Assembly: GCA_021432635.1 (NCBI GenBank)
Contig: MU270058.1
Coordinates: forward strand, 124,001-188,000
Direction: 5' to 3'
Length of the DNA stretch: 64,000 bases
From: Thozetella sp. PMI_491
Taxonomy: Eukaryota; Ascomycota; Sordariomycetes; Chaetosphaeriales; Chaetosphaeriaceae
Program-made: the position numbers and the translations under genes
Shown here: positions 1-9,467 of the stretch, in pieces
How positions within the stretch are numbered: position 1 is the first letter of the stretch
Layout: each line of letters opens with the position of its first letter
Notes under the pieces: model-generated
The model's input: only the letters and a program-made list of their open reading frames with translations
The model's database searches: none
Told to the model about the DNA's origin: nothing

Positions 1-1
1 A

Positions 2-973
2 ACCAACACCACGACCGTGCCGCTCCCTCCCAAGACCAGCCCCCCGACTGTGTATGTGACCATCACGGTCCCCTCGGAGCGCACACCTAGGACGAGGACG
101 ATCTACACGGTCAGCACAGCTACACAGGCCGGTGCTGTCACGCGGACCATGTACCAGTGCGCTGCAACGGTGGCGTTCCAGTTCGCCGTTGACGCCACCA
201 CGACCATCCAGTACACCTTGACGGCATACCCATCCACCGTCACCGCCACTGCGACGGTGAGCTGCCCGGGCGGTTTCGGAGGCGGCGGCTTTGGCGGAGG
301 AGGCTTCGGCGGCGGTGGTTTTGGCGGAGCCGGCCCGGGAGCCGGCGCACCACCGCCTGCCCTGCCTAGCAGCACGCTTGCCACGGTTCCGGTCCCTTCT
401 GCAGCGACTCCCCATCGCCGTAGCCAACCGGAGGTCCCCCATGTCCCGCACATCCGGCGCCAGGTATCCTCGACCACGGCCACGGCCGCACCGACCCCGC
501 CGCCCATCCCCATGGGCAACGGGACACTCGCCACCTCGACGATCCACCTGACGCGAACCGCCTACACGCTCGTAACGGTGAACGCGACGGCTGCGCTGAC
601 TGCCACGCGGTACGAGTGCAGCACCATCAGCTACGACGTGACGTCCACCTTCGTGCTGACGCGCACCGTGTGGCCGTCCACCATCACGGCTGCGAGCGTC
701 ATCGACTGCCACCAGGCGACGACGCGGACGACCCGGCCGGCGACCCCCGGCCCCGAGCTCACGCCGCGGCAGGAGAGCCCGACCACGACCGCCACCCCGG
801 CGCCGACGACCGCCTCGACCGTGACGACGCACCACACGCGCTACATCCAGTCGACGACGACCGTGACTGAGACGACCCCGTACCTCCAAATTGCATACAC
901 ATGTGCGCCGAGTCCGTCCCCACCCCCGGTCGCGACGACGCCCTCTACTCCCCCGCCGGCTGCTTCGCCTTGA
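2..973 (+). CDS. Ser/Thr/Pro-rich low-complexity protein, C-terminal part (5' end outside window)
   Basis: The frame is open from base 2, so the gene starts before the window; no ATG is visible and the first in-frame GTG (17) is an ordinary codon. About 323 residues are visible, dominated by Thr, Ser, Pro and Ala. Two similar modules can be seen, each ending in a Cys after a TxTxYPSTxTA or TVWPSTITA stretch (about residues 20-90 and 180-240). They are separated by a GGFGG-type glycine run (bases 271-330) and a proline-rich linker. This composition is typical of heavily O-glycosylated fungal surface or secreted proteins, which is inference. No catalytic domain is visible and no specific family is recognised. 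The stop is TGA at 971-973. Confidence 0.6.
   Translation, partial: TNTTTVPLPPKTSPPTVYVTITVPSERTPRTRTIYTVSTATQAGAVTRTMYQCAATVAFQFAVDATTTIQYTLTAYPSTVTATATVSCPGGFGGGGFGGGGFGGGGFGGAGPGAGAPPPALPSSTLATVPVPSAATPHRRSQPEVPHVPHIRRQVSSTTATAAPTPPPIPMGNGTLATSTIHLTRTAYTLVTVNATAALTATRYECSTISYDVTSTFVLTRTVWPSTITAASVIDCHQATTRTTRPATPGPELTPRQESPTTTATPAPTTASTVTTHHTRYIQSTTTVTETTPYLQIAYTCAPSPSPPPVATTPSTPPPAASP
271..333 (+). repeat. GGFGG-coding glycine repeat
   Basis: A short tandem run of GGCGGC/TTYGGC codons gives four or five GGFGG units inside the Ser/Thr-rich protein. It is in frame and acts as a flexible linker between the two Thr-rich modules. Confidence 0.6.
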
Positions 974-1422
974 GGAGGATGATACGGCGGCAGGGTCGGC
1001 GGCCCGAGAAGACGCGGCTTTAAACGGAGGGGGGCAGGGGATGGCCGGTATTCCTGCAGCGTGGTACGATAGGACCTGCAGCATCAGCAACGGCTGTGTG
1101 GCTGAGCTGTATATAGTCTGGGTTCTCGAGAAGACGATCTCTCTCGTTTTCATCAGGATGAACGCATGGCGAAGACCAACATTTATTTTCATTCGTAGAT
1201 AACTAGGTCCAGACGGGACATGAACTCAGGGTATATTGCCTCCTTAGAGCAACGTGCCAGCATTGGCGCGAGGAAACAGGTCTCATGTCCGATCGGAAAG
1301 CAAATCTCACGCTCATTATCGCAACTGGGGTATCACATTGCGGCCCAGTCTCGCTCTACCTAACCCTTCCCCCCTGTATCCCGGCAGCCGAAGGTGAGAA
1401 GCAAGACAGAAAGAGGCGCCAT
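974..1422. other. Intergenic, converging gene ends
   Basis: Between the stop of the Ser/Thr-rich gene (+) and the stop of the urea permease gene (-). It would hold both 3' UTRs. I see no coding signal or repeat. Confidence 0.5.
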
Positions 1423-3747
1423 CTACTGGACTTCCTCCTTCGGTGCCACCTTCTCGGGAGGAGTCGCGTCGCCAGGGGTGTGGCTCTCGCCCACCACCAC
1501 GTTCTCGGCGTGCATCGTCTTGGGGTGCCTCTTGCCCGTGAGGTCCAGGTAGATGGACTTGAAAGTGTGGACAAGGGTCTTGCGCCCTTCGAAGATGGGG
1601 AAGAGGCCCACACCGAAGAAGGAGCAGAAGATCCAGATGATGCCGACGGTGACCCAGCCGGTGAAGAAGGGCTTGCTGAAGATGTAGCCGGATCCGTACA
1701 TGGGCATCGGCCAAAGGACCAAGAAAGCGAGCGTCTGTGGCATATTAGCATCATGTTATACAAATCTCAAAGAGGGCCATGTCAAACATACCATCACGAT
1801 GGTCATGGTCTTGCTGATCTTGCCAGCACGCTCGAGCTTTTTCTGCTCGTCTTCGAACTCGATAGCCGTCTCGTCGTGGCCGCCGGGGATGTTCTCGAGG
1901 TCCAAGCCAGCTGCAGTGGCGAGGTCGTGATCATCGCCCTTGCGAATGTCCATCATCGACTTCCAGTCGTACTTCTGGGGGCCGAAGGCGAACGTGAGGA
2001 TCGGGATAGTCACGACGGGGGCGAGAAGAGCAACGACGTTGCCAGCCAACATGGGGTTGTTGGAGCCAGTGCACGCCACGCTCAGGTCACCGCACTCCTT
2101 CTTGGCAGTGACGAGCCAGGCGATGAGGGCGGCAATCAAGCCCAGGATTGGGGATAAGGTGGCCGCCCACTTGTTCTGACCGGCCCAGGTCAGGGCGAGG
2201 GTTGCGGGCAGGACAGCCGACGAGATGATGACCCCCATCATGACGTAGAGGTAACCCATCGAGATGCCAGCATACCAGAGACCGACAGAGAAGCTCGCGA
2301 TGAACAGGGCGTAGCCAACGACGATGACGTGGCTCATGTAGATGAGGCGCTTGCCGCTCGCATCAGGCTTGAAGTAGGTGCGGTACAGATCGTAAGTGAA
2401 GATGGAGCTAACGGCGATAAGCTCGCTCGAGGTGGCCGAGGTGACAGCCATGAAGACGATCAAGAGCGTGGCGGCAGCACCACCCTTTCCGAGAAGCGCA
2501 ACCGCGGCGTACGGAAGCACGAGGCCGGCGCTGACGTCGGCATCCGGCATGCGGTCGGGGTAGGTCGGGAACGCAGGGTTGCTCTCGAGAGCCAGGGCGG
2601 CGAGGCCCATAGTGGTGGCCGTCAGCCAGGGGATGGCAAACCACGAGAGGCCGCCCAAGATGTAGCCGGGCAGGGCATGAACCGGAGACGCTGCAATGGC
2701 CTTGTTGTAGTATCCGTTGTCAAGGAACACAGTTCCGAAATTACCAACGCTACAGGGAAGTCTCTCGTCAGCAATTTTCCAATTGGAGCTCGGAGGCTGT
2801 AAACCACAGCAAGGGAGAGCGCGTGAGTTGATACGTACATGTTGATGACGAAGAAGATGGCGCCTTCGCGGGACTGCATGGTGAGGTAGCTGCCATCCTT
2901 GTTGCCATCGACAGGATGGCGGGTGGCCGCTTCCATGAGGAGATCATAGACAGCGGAGGGCGAGCCCAGCTTATCGGAAGTGGCATAAGTCGTCAGGGAG
3001 AAGAGGATGATGATGATGAGCAGGATAAAGGTGTGGATCCAGTCCGTCAGGATGGTGGCCTTGAGACCGCCGACGAGCGTGTAAGCAACGACACCAACGG
3101 GGAGGAGATAGACTGCGTGTGCGTTAGAGGGCGGTCGATACAAGAAGCGGAGAGATGTAACACTCACTAGCGGCGATGGTGTGCATTCCGGTCAGTGCCG
3201 ACACGGTAGCAGAGCCACCGACGATCAGCATGAGCGAGACGAGAATGTTGGTGACTAGGCCAAAGACCATGAAGACAGCGTGGGCAGCGGTGCCGTAGCG
3301 GGCCTTGATGACCTCGAGGAAAGTGTGGGCGTTGGGGGCACGTCTCTTGAGCTCGATGGCGAGAGTCGCGAAGAGCAGGATCTGCACGGTGGCACCCGAG
3401 GCGTACCAGAACGGGCCAGAGACACCGTAGCGGTAGCAGACGCCAGTGCTCTGGAGGAGGGTGGCGGCCCAGGTCCACGAAGAGACCACGGCGGAACCGA
3501 CGAGACCCGACTTGACCGTCCTGCCGGCCGTGTTGAACATCTCCGAAGTCTGGAGTTCTTGGTTGTAGCGGCGAAGGATGAAGGTCACCAGGATCATGCC
3601 TAACACCGGCGTTGTCAGCAGCTGCTCTTTGCGCTCCCATCTCTCAGGGTGCGGGTGGAGGGGCCAGTTCTTACCCAGTGCGAAGGCTATCCCGAGACCA
3701 AGCACGACGCCATAGCCGGCGCCTTGGTCGAGGGCTGCGGCCACCAT
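1423..3747 (-). CDS. dur3: Urea active transporter (DUR3-type sodium:solute symporter)
   Basis: Plasma-membrane high-affinity urea permease of the solute:sodium symporter family; in fungi DUR3 couples urea uptake to H+. Four exons fit in frame: 3747-3168, 3112-2839, 2749-1792 and 1734-1423, giving 707 aa, close to the usual 650-720. The start [19 protein letters not shown] matches the family N-terminus, where QGAGY opens the first membrane segment. Hydrophobic segments run through the protein, with family stretches such as [16 protein letters not shown] and, across the second intron, [17 protein letters not shown]. Introns are 55, 89 and 57 nt with GTGAGT, GTACGT and GTATGT donors. The C-terminal tail is hydrophilic and charged. 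No urease or urea amidolyase gene lies nearby. GATA sites upstream fit nitrogen control. Confidence 0.93.
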
Positions 3748-3991
3748 GGCGGTAAAGCTGCGTGGTTATGCGAGAGGGTGATGAGGAAGAGGTCAAAAGA
3801 GCTCTGTCGGTGATCTGAAGGCCAGGTAGGCGAAATGGAAGGTCTGCCTCACGTTTCTGAGTAGGCGAGATGCAGATCCAGAAGATTGGGACCGGCCGTG
3901 GTCATATATACGAGGGGCGAGGGCCACTCAGATCAGAGACATGTGAGTGGAGGGGAGCTCCAACAGCTCCGATATCTGGAACTTCGACCTC

Positions 3992-5329
3992 AGATAGCCA
4001 CCCCCTGCCATCCCCGATGCGGCTTCCCCATGGCGCATGGGCCGCAAACTCACAGGGCCCCGAGAAAAAGGCTGGGGCTCCTACAGGGTGCGAGCCGAGA
4101 CCCCACAAGGTTTGCCTTATCCCCCACCCCCCAAACTATGATGTTATTGTACCCGAGTACGTACTCTGAGGGGACTACACCGCAGGTACGAGCGGTATCT
4201 CGTCGCGCAAGAAAGTCGCGCGCCTACATATCTCTGACCCGCCTCCACCTGTACCCCCCTTGGTCCGGTCTAGGCTGCTAGATGGCGTCCCTGCATCGCG
4301 CGAGGCGGTCGCGGGCGGGCGCCAAGGAAGAAAAGACGCAAGCGAGTTCGGCCGAGGCCACGGGCAGCAGAGAGGGTGGGAGAGGCTACGGCAGCCCGGC
4401 ACTCGAGAGCTTGGGTGGCCCGTCCGGCAGCATTCCGTCCAGGGTGGTTTGGGTGGTTTGGGTGGTTTCCTCCACGCCGGCGGCGAAGCTATGGTTGCTT
4501 TGGCACTACCGGCGCCACAGGACTGCCGTACAGGGCAGAGATAAGAGAAAACGATCAGTAATAGGTTTTAGCTGGTGATCCCTGCCCGATCGCCGTCGCC
4601 TGGGCCAATGGCGTGTAGTAGAAATGAGACCAAGAGCCATAGCGGGCCCCTCCCCCGAACGGGGAGAACGGGGACGCGGCGGGCGGCTGCAAGAGAGCCG
4701 CGTTGACCTTGGACCTTTTACCATCTTTGGCTCCGGCGTGAATTTAAGAGCTGGAGAAGAAGAAAATGAGTCGCGTGCATTCCCCACGGAGAGGCCAAGA
4801 TGTCCAGGCTCCCCATACTTCTAGAGCTGGGGCAAAGAGATGCTCTCAGGTAGCCAAGGCCCCCCCGCGACCGTTGTGGAATCCACAGGGTTCGGCAGCG
4901 CCCGATGGCAAGCTGAGCTGTGACAATCGGCGCCTGCCGCGCGATGGGCGAGGAGCAGGGATCCCAGCTCTGGGGCTCCTTTGGAGGAGGTCAAGATTAA
5001 TTCCGCGACCTGTGTCGAGCTTGTCTGGTAGCGGGTGTCGTAAGATCAACGACCGACATTGGGCAGCGTTTACTCGATAGAATTGGCGAATCACCCCTGG
5101 GCAGTGGCTGCCAGCCACTCGAGAGCAGTTGATAAGGGATGCTGACACAGAGTTTTTGGCGGGTTGGCGGGGATTGCTGTTGTGTGCACCAAAAAAAAAA
5201 CTGAGAGATAACCGGGGGGTGCAGTTTCGAGATTGCAGCGATGACCCCCCGCGAAGTCGATGGGATGGGCCATCTTATCGGTGGGTGCCGAGAGCCTCTC
5301 TGATTGGTGTCCCCAGGGCCAGGCGATAA
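3992..5329. promoter_or_regulatory. HGATAR sites upstream of the urea permease gene
   Basis: HGATAR hexamers are seen at 3992-3997 (AGATAG), 4539-4544 (AGATAA), 5130-5135 (TGATAA), 5206-5211 (AGATAA), 5275-5280 (CGATAA on the minus strand) and 5324-5329 (CGATAA). Four of them fall within 200 bp. Fungal GATA factors (AreA/NIT2 class) bind such sites and commonly switch on urea uptake when nitrogen is poor. The link here is inference; short motifs also occur by chance, and the dense group is 1.4-1.6 kb from the ATG. Confidence 0.35.
4442..4468 (+). repeat. 9-nt tandem repeat, three units
   Basis: GGGTGGTTT is repeated three times without interruption in non-coding DNA upstream of the urea permease gene. 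Confidence 0.7.
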
Positions 5330-5534
5330 GCAAGTAAGGAGCTTGGGCCAATTGGCGACGACATTTCCGCCCGGCAGCAGCAATCGACGCACCAAGCTCG
5401 CCAGACCGTCGAGATCGGGTTTTACTCAGCCAGATACAAACGAAAGCCTTGCCATTCGCAGCCTAGCATCGTCTCATCGCTTGTCTAGAGCATCCACAGT
5501 TTGCCTACCATAGCATGTTCTTTTTGGGCCTAAT

Positions 5535-5558
5535 AGTGCAGGAGTGCAGGAGTGCAGG
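5535..5558 (+). repeat. 8-nt tandem repeat, three units
   Basis: AGTGCAGG is repeated three times in direct succession in non-coding DNA. No function is suggested. Confidence 0.7.
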
Positions 5559-7808
5559 AACGTTTCTGCTTCTGACATTCTCGTATCCACTCTCCCGCGT
5601 ACCAAGCAGAGAAAGCATGTGGGCTAGCTTCGAAAGCTCCGCTGATGCAAAGAGCGAAGATTGGGAGACAAATTTGCAAGTGTCTAGCACTCCACTCCCT
5701 AATCTGGGAGGAGGGCTGCAGCCAGGGGTGTCAACAATAATACCCTTTTGTCAACGATCTCAGATCCCACTAGTGAGCCAACGAGAAAGGACCATCAGTG
5801 TGGTCCTCCGCTAGATCCAGGATCAATACCGAGAAGTCATCATGTGGATTCTCTTTATCCTGTGAACTGGCTGGTGGCTTGTGCAAGTCTGACACTACGC
5901 AGCCGCCATTGCCGCACCGCTCCTTCCTGCTCGACGCCCGAGAAAACTTCTAGACCCCTTTCCTTCTGTCCAGAGTGTTCAGCCTCGCCCTAGCTTCATG
6001 CCAAAAGTTTCAGCATCCCGAGCCGTTGAGTGGCTCTCCTGTCACCAGCCGTTCCAGCTGGACATGCTCCCGCCACGCCAAGGGACGTGGCGCCCAAGAC
6101 TGCCTCCCTCCAGAACTTCACCACCCGCGTCCCCTTTTGAAATAATTGTCTCTCCCTTTTCTTTCCACTGTCAGAATCTTTCTTGTACCCTCCGATGTCG
6201 TTGGAGGCTCGGGTGAAAGGAAGTTCGTTGCTGCAAGCCCGTGCAGCATGCGCCCGCGCCCATCCCACCTCCAAACCCTCCCGAGCGTGGGGAGGATCCG
6301 ACCGGCCGGGTCAGCCTTTCACCCCTTAACTAATGGTAACAACAAATGATCAACATCTGTAGGTGCGTGAATTCCCTACACACGTGGTGCAACCCCAGAT
6401 TCAGGCCTTGCCCTGGTCTAGTTTCATGTCAGGACAGCAATCTGAGTGGCTCCCATGCGCTGTCAGGTTCCCACCCCAGAAGCAAGGTTCAGGGCCTGTC
6501 CCCAGGCACTGGGAACGGTGTCTGCATCTTGACACGACTCGTTAGTCGCATCTGCAGGGTTATGTCGCTTGGATTGACGCCCTACTCGGTCATAATCTTG
6601 TGAACATCCCACCTCAGATGACCTCCATACGTGCATCATGGCCTGGGCTATCAAGGAAAGGAAGACCACGTGACCCTTTCTGTCGTGCTCCTGGCTTGAC
6701 TTGATATCTTATTGGACCGAATAATGTTCTCTTTGCCATTTCTGTCACATCTCCGTCGTGATATCGAGAAACTTTGATGATCCCATAGCAACATTACTCC
6801 ACCCACAGCATCCGCCATGACTAGAGAGATATAGGGGGCTCCCATTGTTTCCGCAATGTATTCATGAGCTAAATGGTCGACGCAAAAGCTGTGAAATCCG
6901 TGCGATAATGAAATTTTTCAAATTGAAGTTATAATTACCGAAGCCTTCTCTGAGACTCCAGGGGGTCTACTGAACTTTGTCCACATCCTCATTGGTATGA
7001 TCACTAGGGGCCACTAGGTGACTGGATGCTTGGGTTTTAAGAGCAACCGAGATTCCGATGTAATAATTTCGGAGGCCGAAAGAGATGTGATCCAGTCCTG
7101 GGCTCGACCATGTTGGCTCTCTACCAAGCAGCTGGCTATCTGAACACACGCTCACGGTACCAAGTCAACACTCGCGAGGATGTTGGATACACCCAGTCCG
7201 ACAAGTCATTGATTGCACAAACCAATTTGAAGAAACAGATTCGCCCGTTATGGAATGGATCTTAACTTAGCCAACAAGATGGCGGGAATGTGGTTAGGCC
7301 AAGGTCAGGTCGTTCCACGGTGAACGCTCAAAGAAGGCCAGGAAGGTGCAAGTGACAAAATAGGAGACCCGAATAGAAAATTTCGTCTCAATTTCGCGTT
7401 TACATTGACCCAGGGAAGTCGCGCCGCACACGCTAGGTGGCAGAGGTTTGTTGACTACGAGGAGAGCTCGCCCCATATCTTCGCCACCCACGTTTGCAAA
7501 CAAACAGCCCTTCACTATCCCTCACGCATTCGAACAAATCACCCCCCCACACCGTCTCCAGGCACGAAATTACCTGGACACTCATTCAAAATCCTCGGCT
7601 GACTGAAAATCCTCATCATCTCAACCTTTCGGTCGGCTTTTACGCACCGTACTTGGAGCTTCGAAGTCTTTACCAAGCCCTAAACTCAGCCCTTTCTTCA
7701 TCCTCTTTGATCTGGGCCAGCCAGCGTCACCATCAACCACAGCCCAACCCTCAGTCAGCTCACGAACATCACAAATCACCTTACCATATCACCCACGACT
7801 CGCCCACC

Positions 7809-8712
7809 ATGGATCGTCGCGATGAGCACGCCATCAAGTCGGACGGTGCGACTTGGTTCTGGAGCGTCACCATCGCCCTCATCATCATCCAACTCACCCT
7901 GTCCCCGGTGCCGCCGGCCATCGACATGCACATCAGCCGTCGGACCCCGAGCAAGACCGAGGATATTCTGTGCAACGGGACCTGTCTGGCGGCTAGCCGC
8001 GCGTTAGGAATCGCCTCGTACATCCCCAAGGCCAGCCCCTACCCCTTCAACGACTTCGATGTGACCTGGAACGAGGATGACTGTGAGCAGGAGTATGACT
8101 TTGAGGAGTTCGAGCAGCTCTACCAGCAGCGTCGTATCCACAAGGTGCTTCTAGCCATCCAGTGGGCTCATTGCTCTGCTAACCCCTGGCCGGAGCTCGA
8201 CCTCGACTGGTGCCTTGCCGACTGGGACGACGGCGTCCTTGTTCAGAGGGGCCTGTAAGTCATCTCTGCCATAATTGTTTCCACCCTCATTTGATTCGCC
8301 AGTTCTCTCCACCGATAACATACTCCGTCTCTCCCTTTCAATCCTACTTTTGGTCCTGCCCCGCTTGTATCCTGCGCGCCGAGAGGCTAGTGAACCCAAA
8401 GCCCCGGTTGTGGCAACATTTTGTCTTAGGATTCATGATCCCATACGACGAGAAGCTACTGGCCCCGGGCCCGCGGTAGTCCCACGGCGCCGAGAGACTA
8501 ATTACCGACACCTCGGTCGTGTCAACACTATCTACCGGAATCCATACCTGAAGACATGACCCCTGCGTGTGGGTGGATTGCTAGAGGGAGATATGAGGCT
8601 AACCAATTGGCTTCGCTCTAGTACTAAGGTCGGTGAGACCTGCTGGTGGTGCGACCTCGCCTGGTATCGCAACGTGTTTTACATCGGCAAGGTCATCTTA
8701 CGATACTGGTGA
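7809..8712 (+). CDS. Small membrane-anchored protein of unknown function
   Basis: Family not recognised. Exon 1 (7809-8254) and exon 2 (8622-8712) join in frame through a GTAAGT donor at 8255 and a CTAG acceptor ending at 8621, with GCTAAC upstream as branch site, giving 178 aa. The ATG at 7809 follows a CACC context and gives a short charged N-terminus, then one hydrophobic segment (about residues 16-35), so a signal anchor is likely. The rest is acidic and rich in Trp and Cys, with CNGTC, a DDCEQEYDFEEFEQ stretch, and CWWC across the second exon. The intron is long for this window (367 nt). A further 44-nt intron (8709-8752) would extend the C-terminus to a TGA at 8859-8861, but it is very short, so I kept the first stop. 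Confidence 0.55.
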
Positions 8713-9467
8713 GCCAGACTCGTGTCCGCTCTCGAGCTGAACACATCCTCAGGTCGCGACCTCGAAGCTGCCCCGACGACGACAAGTACCAGCAACACGG
8801 CACGAAGCCTTCATATATGGGTCGACAAGAGGGGGAGGAGAGCGGAAAGGTTGTGGATTGAGACGACAAGCGGCGAAGTCATGATGCGATGTCTCTTTTG
8901 GGGTGATGGCCGAGGCCTGTCTTGTTAAGGAATTCATCTTCCCATCTGGGAGAAGGCAATGCCTCCAATCGCTCTGGCCACTGTCCACCCTCTGAGGTGA
9001 GATCTGCCTACTACTGACATTCAGTGGACTGTGTACATAACCAGCGCCACATAGTCGCTCTAGAGCCTCCTAGGGGCCATCACCATGCAATTATCTGCAC
9101 CTATTCTCTGGTCTTTCTGCTCCTTTGCGGTATCGCCTTTCTGACCAAGTCCAAGTTTCGGCCGCTCCTCTCCCGGAGCTTGACAAACAAGATGTCAAAT
9201 GGTCCCAAAGTGGGCACTGCTGGATTCCTTGGCCGTTGGGCCACACAGATGATGCATATAGAGACGTGTTTCTTGTCTTGTTTGATATTCAAAAGAAAAA
9301 TTAACTAACTCCAATGTAGATGCCACTATGCCGTGTCTTCAGCGCCTCGAAACAACAATCCAACACCTGCAGTTCCCCCAAATTAACTACAGAATGACCT
9401 TTTCACGATCACGCTTTTCCTTCCTGTGTACATTGGGCCCGTATCTACCGCCACTCACAACTCGCAA
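8713..9467. other. Intergenic, converging gene ends
   Basis: Between the small membrane protein gene (+) and the GH3 gene (-). Apart from the possible extra exon noted at 8753-8861, nothing coding or repeated is seen. Confidence 0.5.

Larger units (their letters stand above)
3748..7808. other. Long intergenic region between divergent genes
   Basis: Four kilobases between the starts of the urea permease (-) and the small membrane protein gene (+). Only short overlapping frames exist in it, none with a recognisable family, signal peptide or plausible intron chain. A TATATA at about 3904-3910 lies 155 bp upstream of the permease ATG. Short tandem repeats occur at 4442-4468 and 5535-5558. Several GATA sites are present and listed separately. 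A non-coding transcript or an unrecognised small gene cannot be excluded. Confidence 0.5.

Noticed and set aside
1285..2157. Plus-strand 290-codon frame
   Set aside because: It runs antisense through conserved exons of the urea permease and has no family features.
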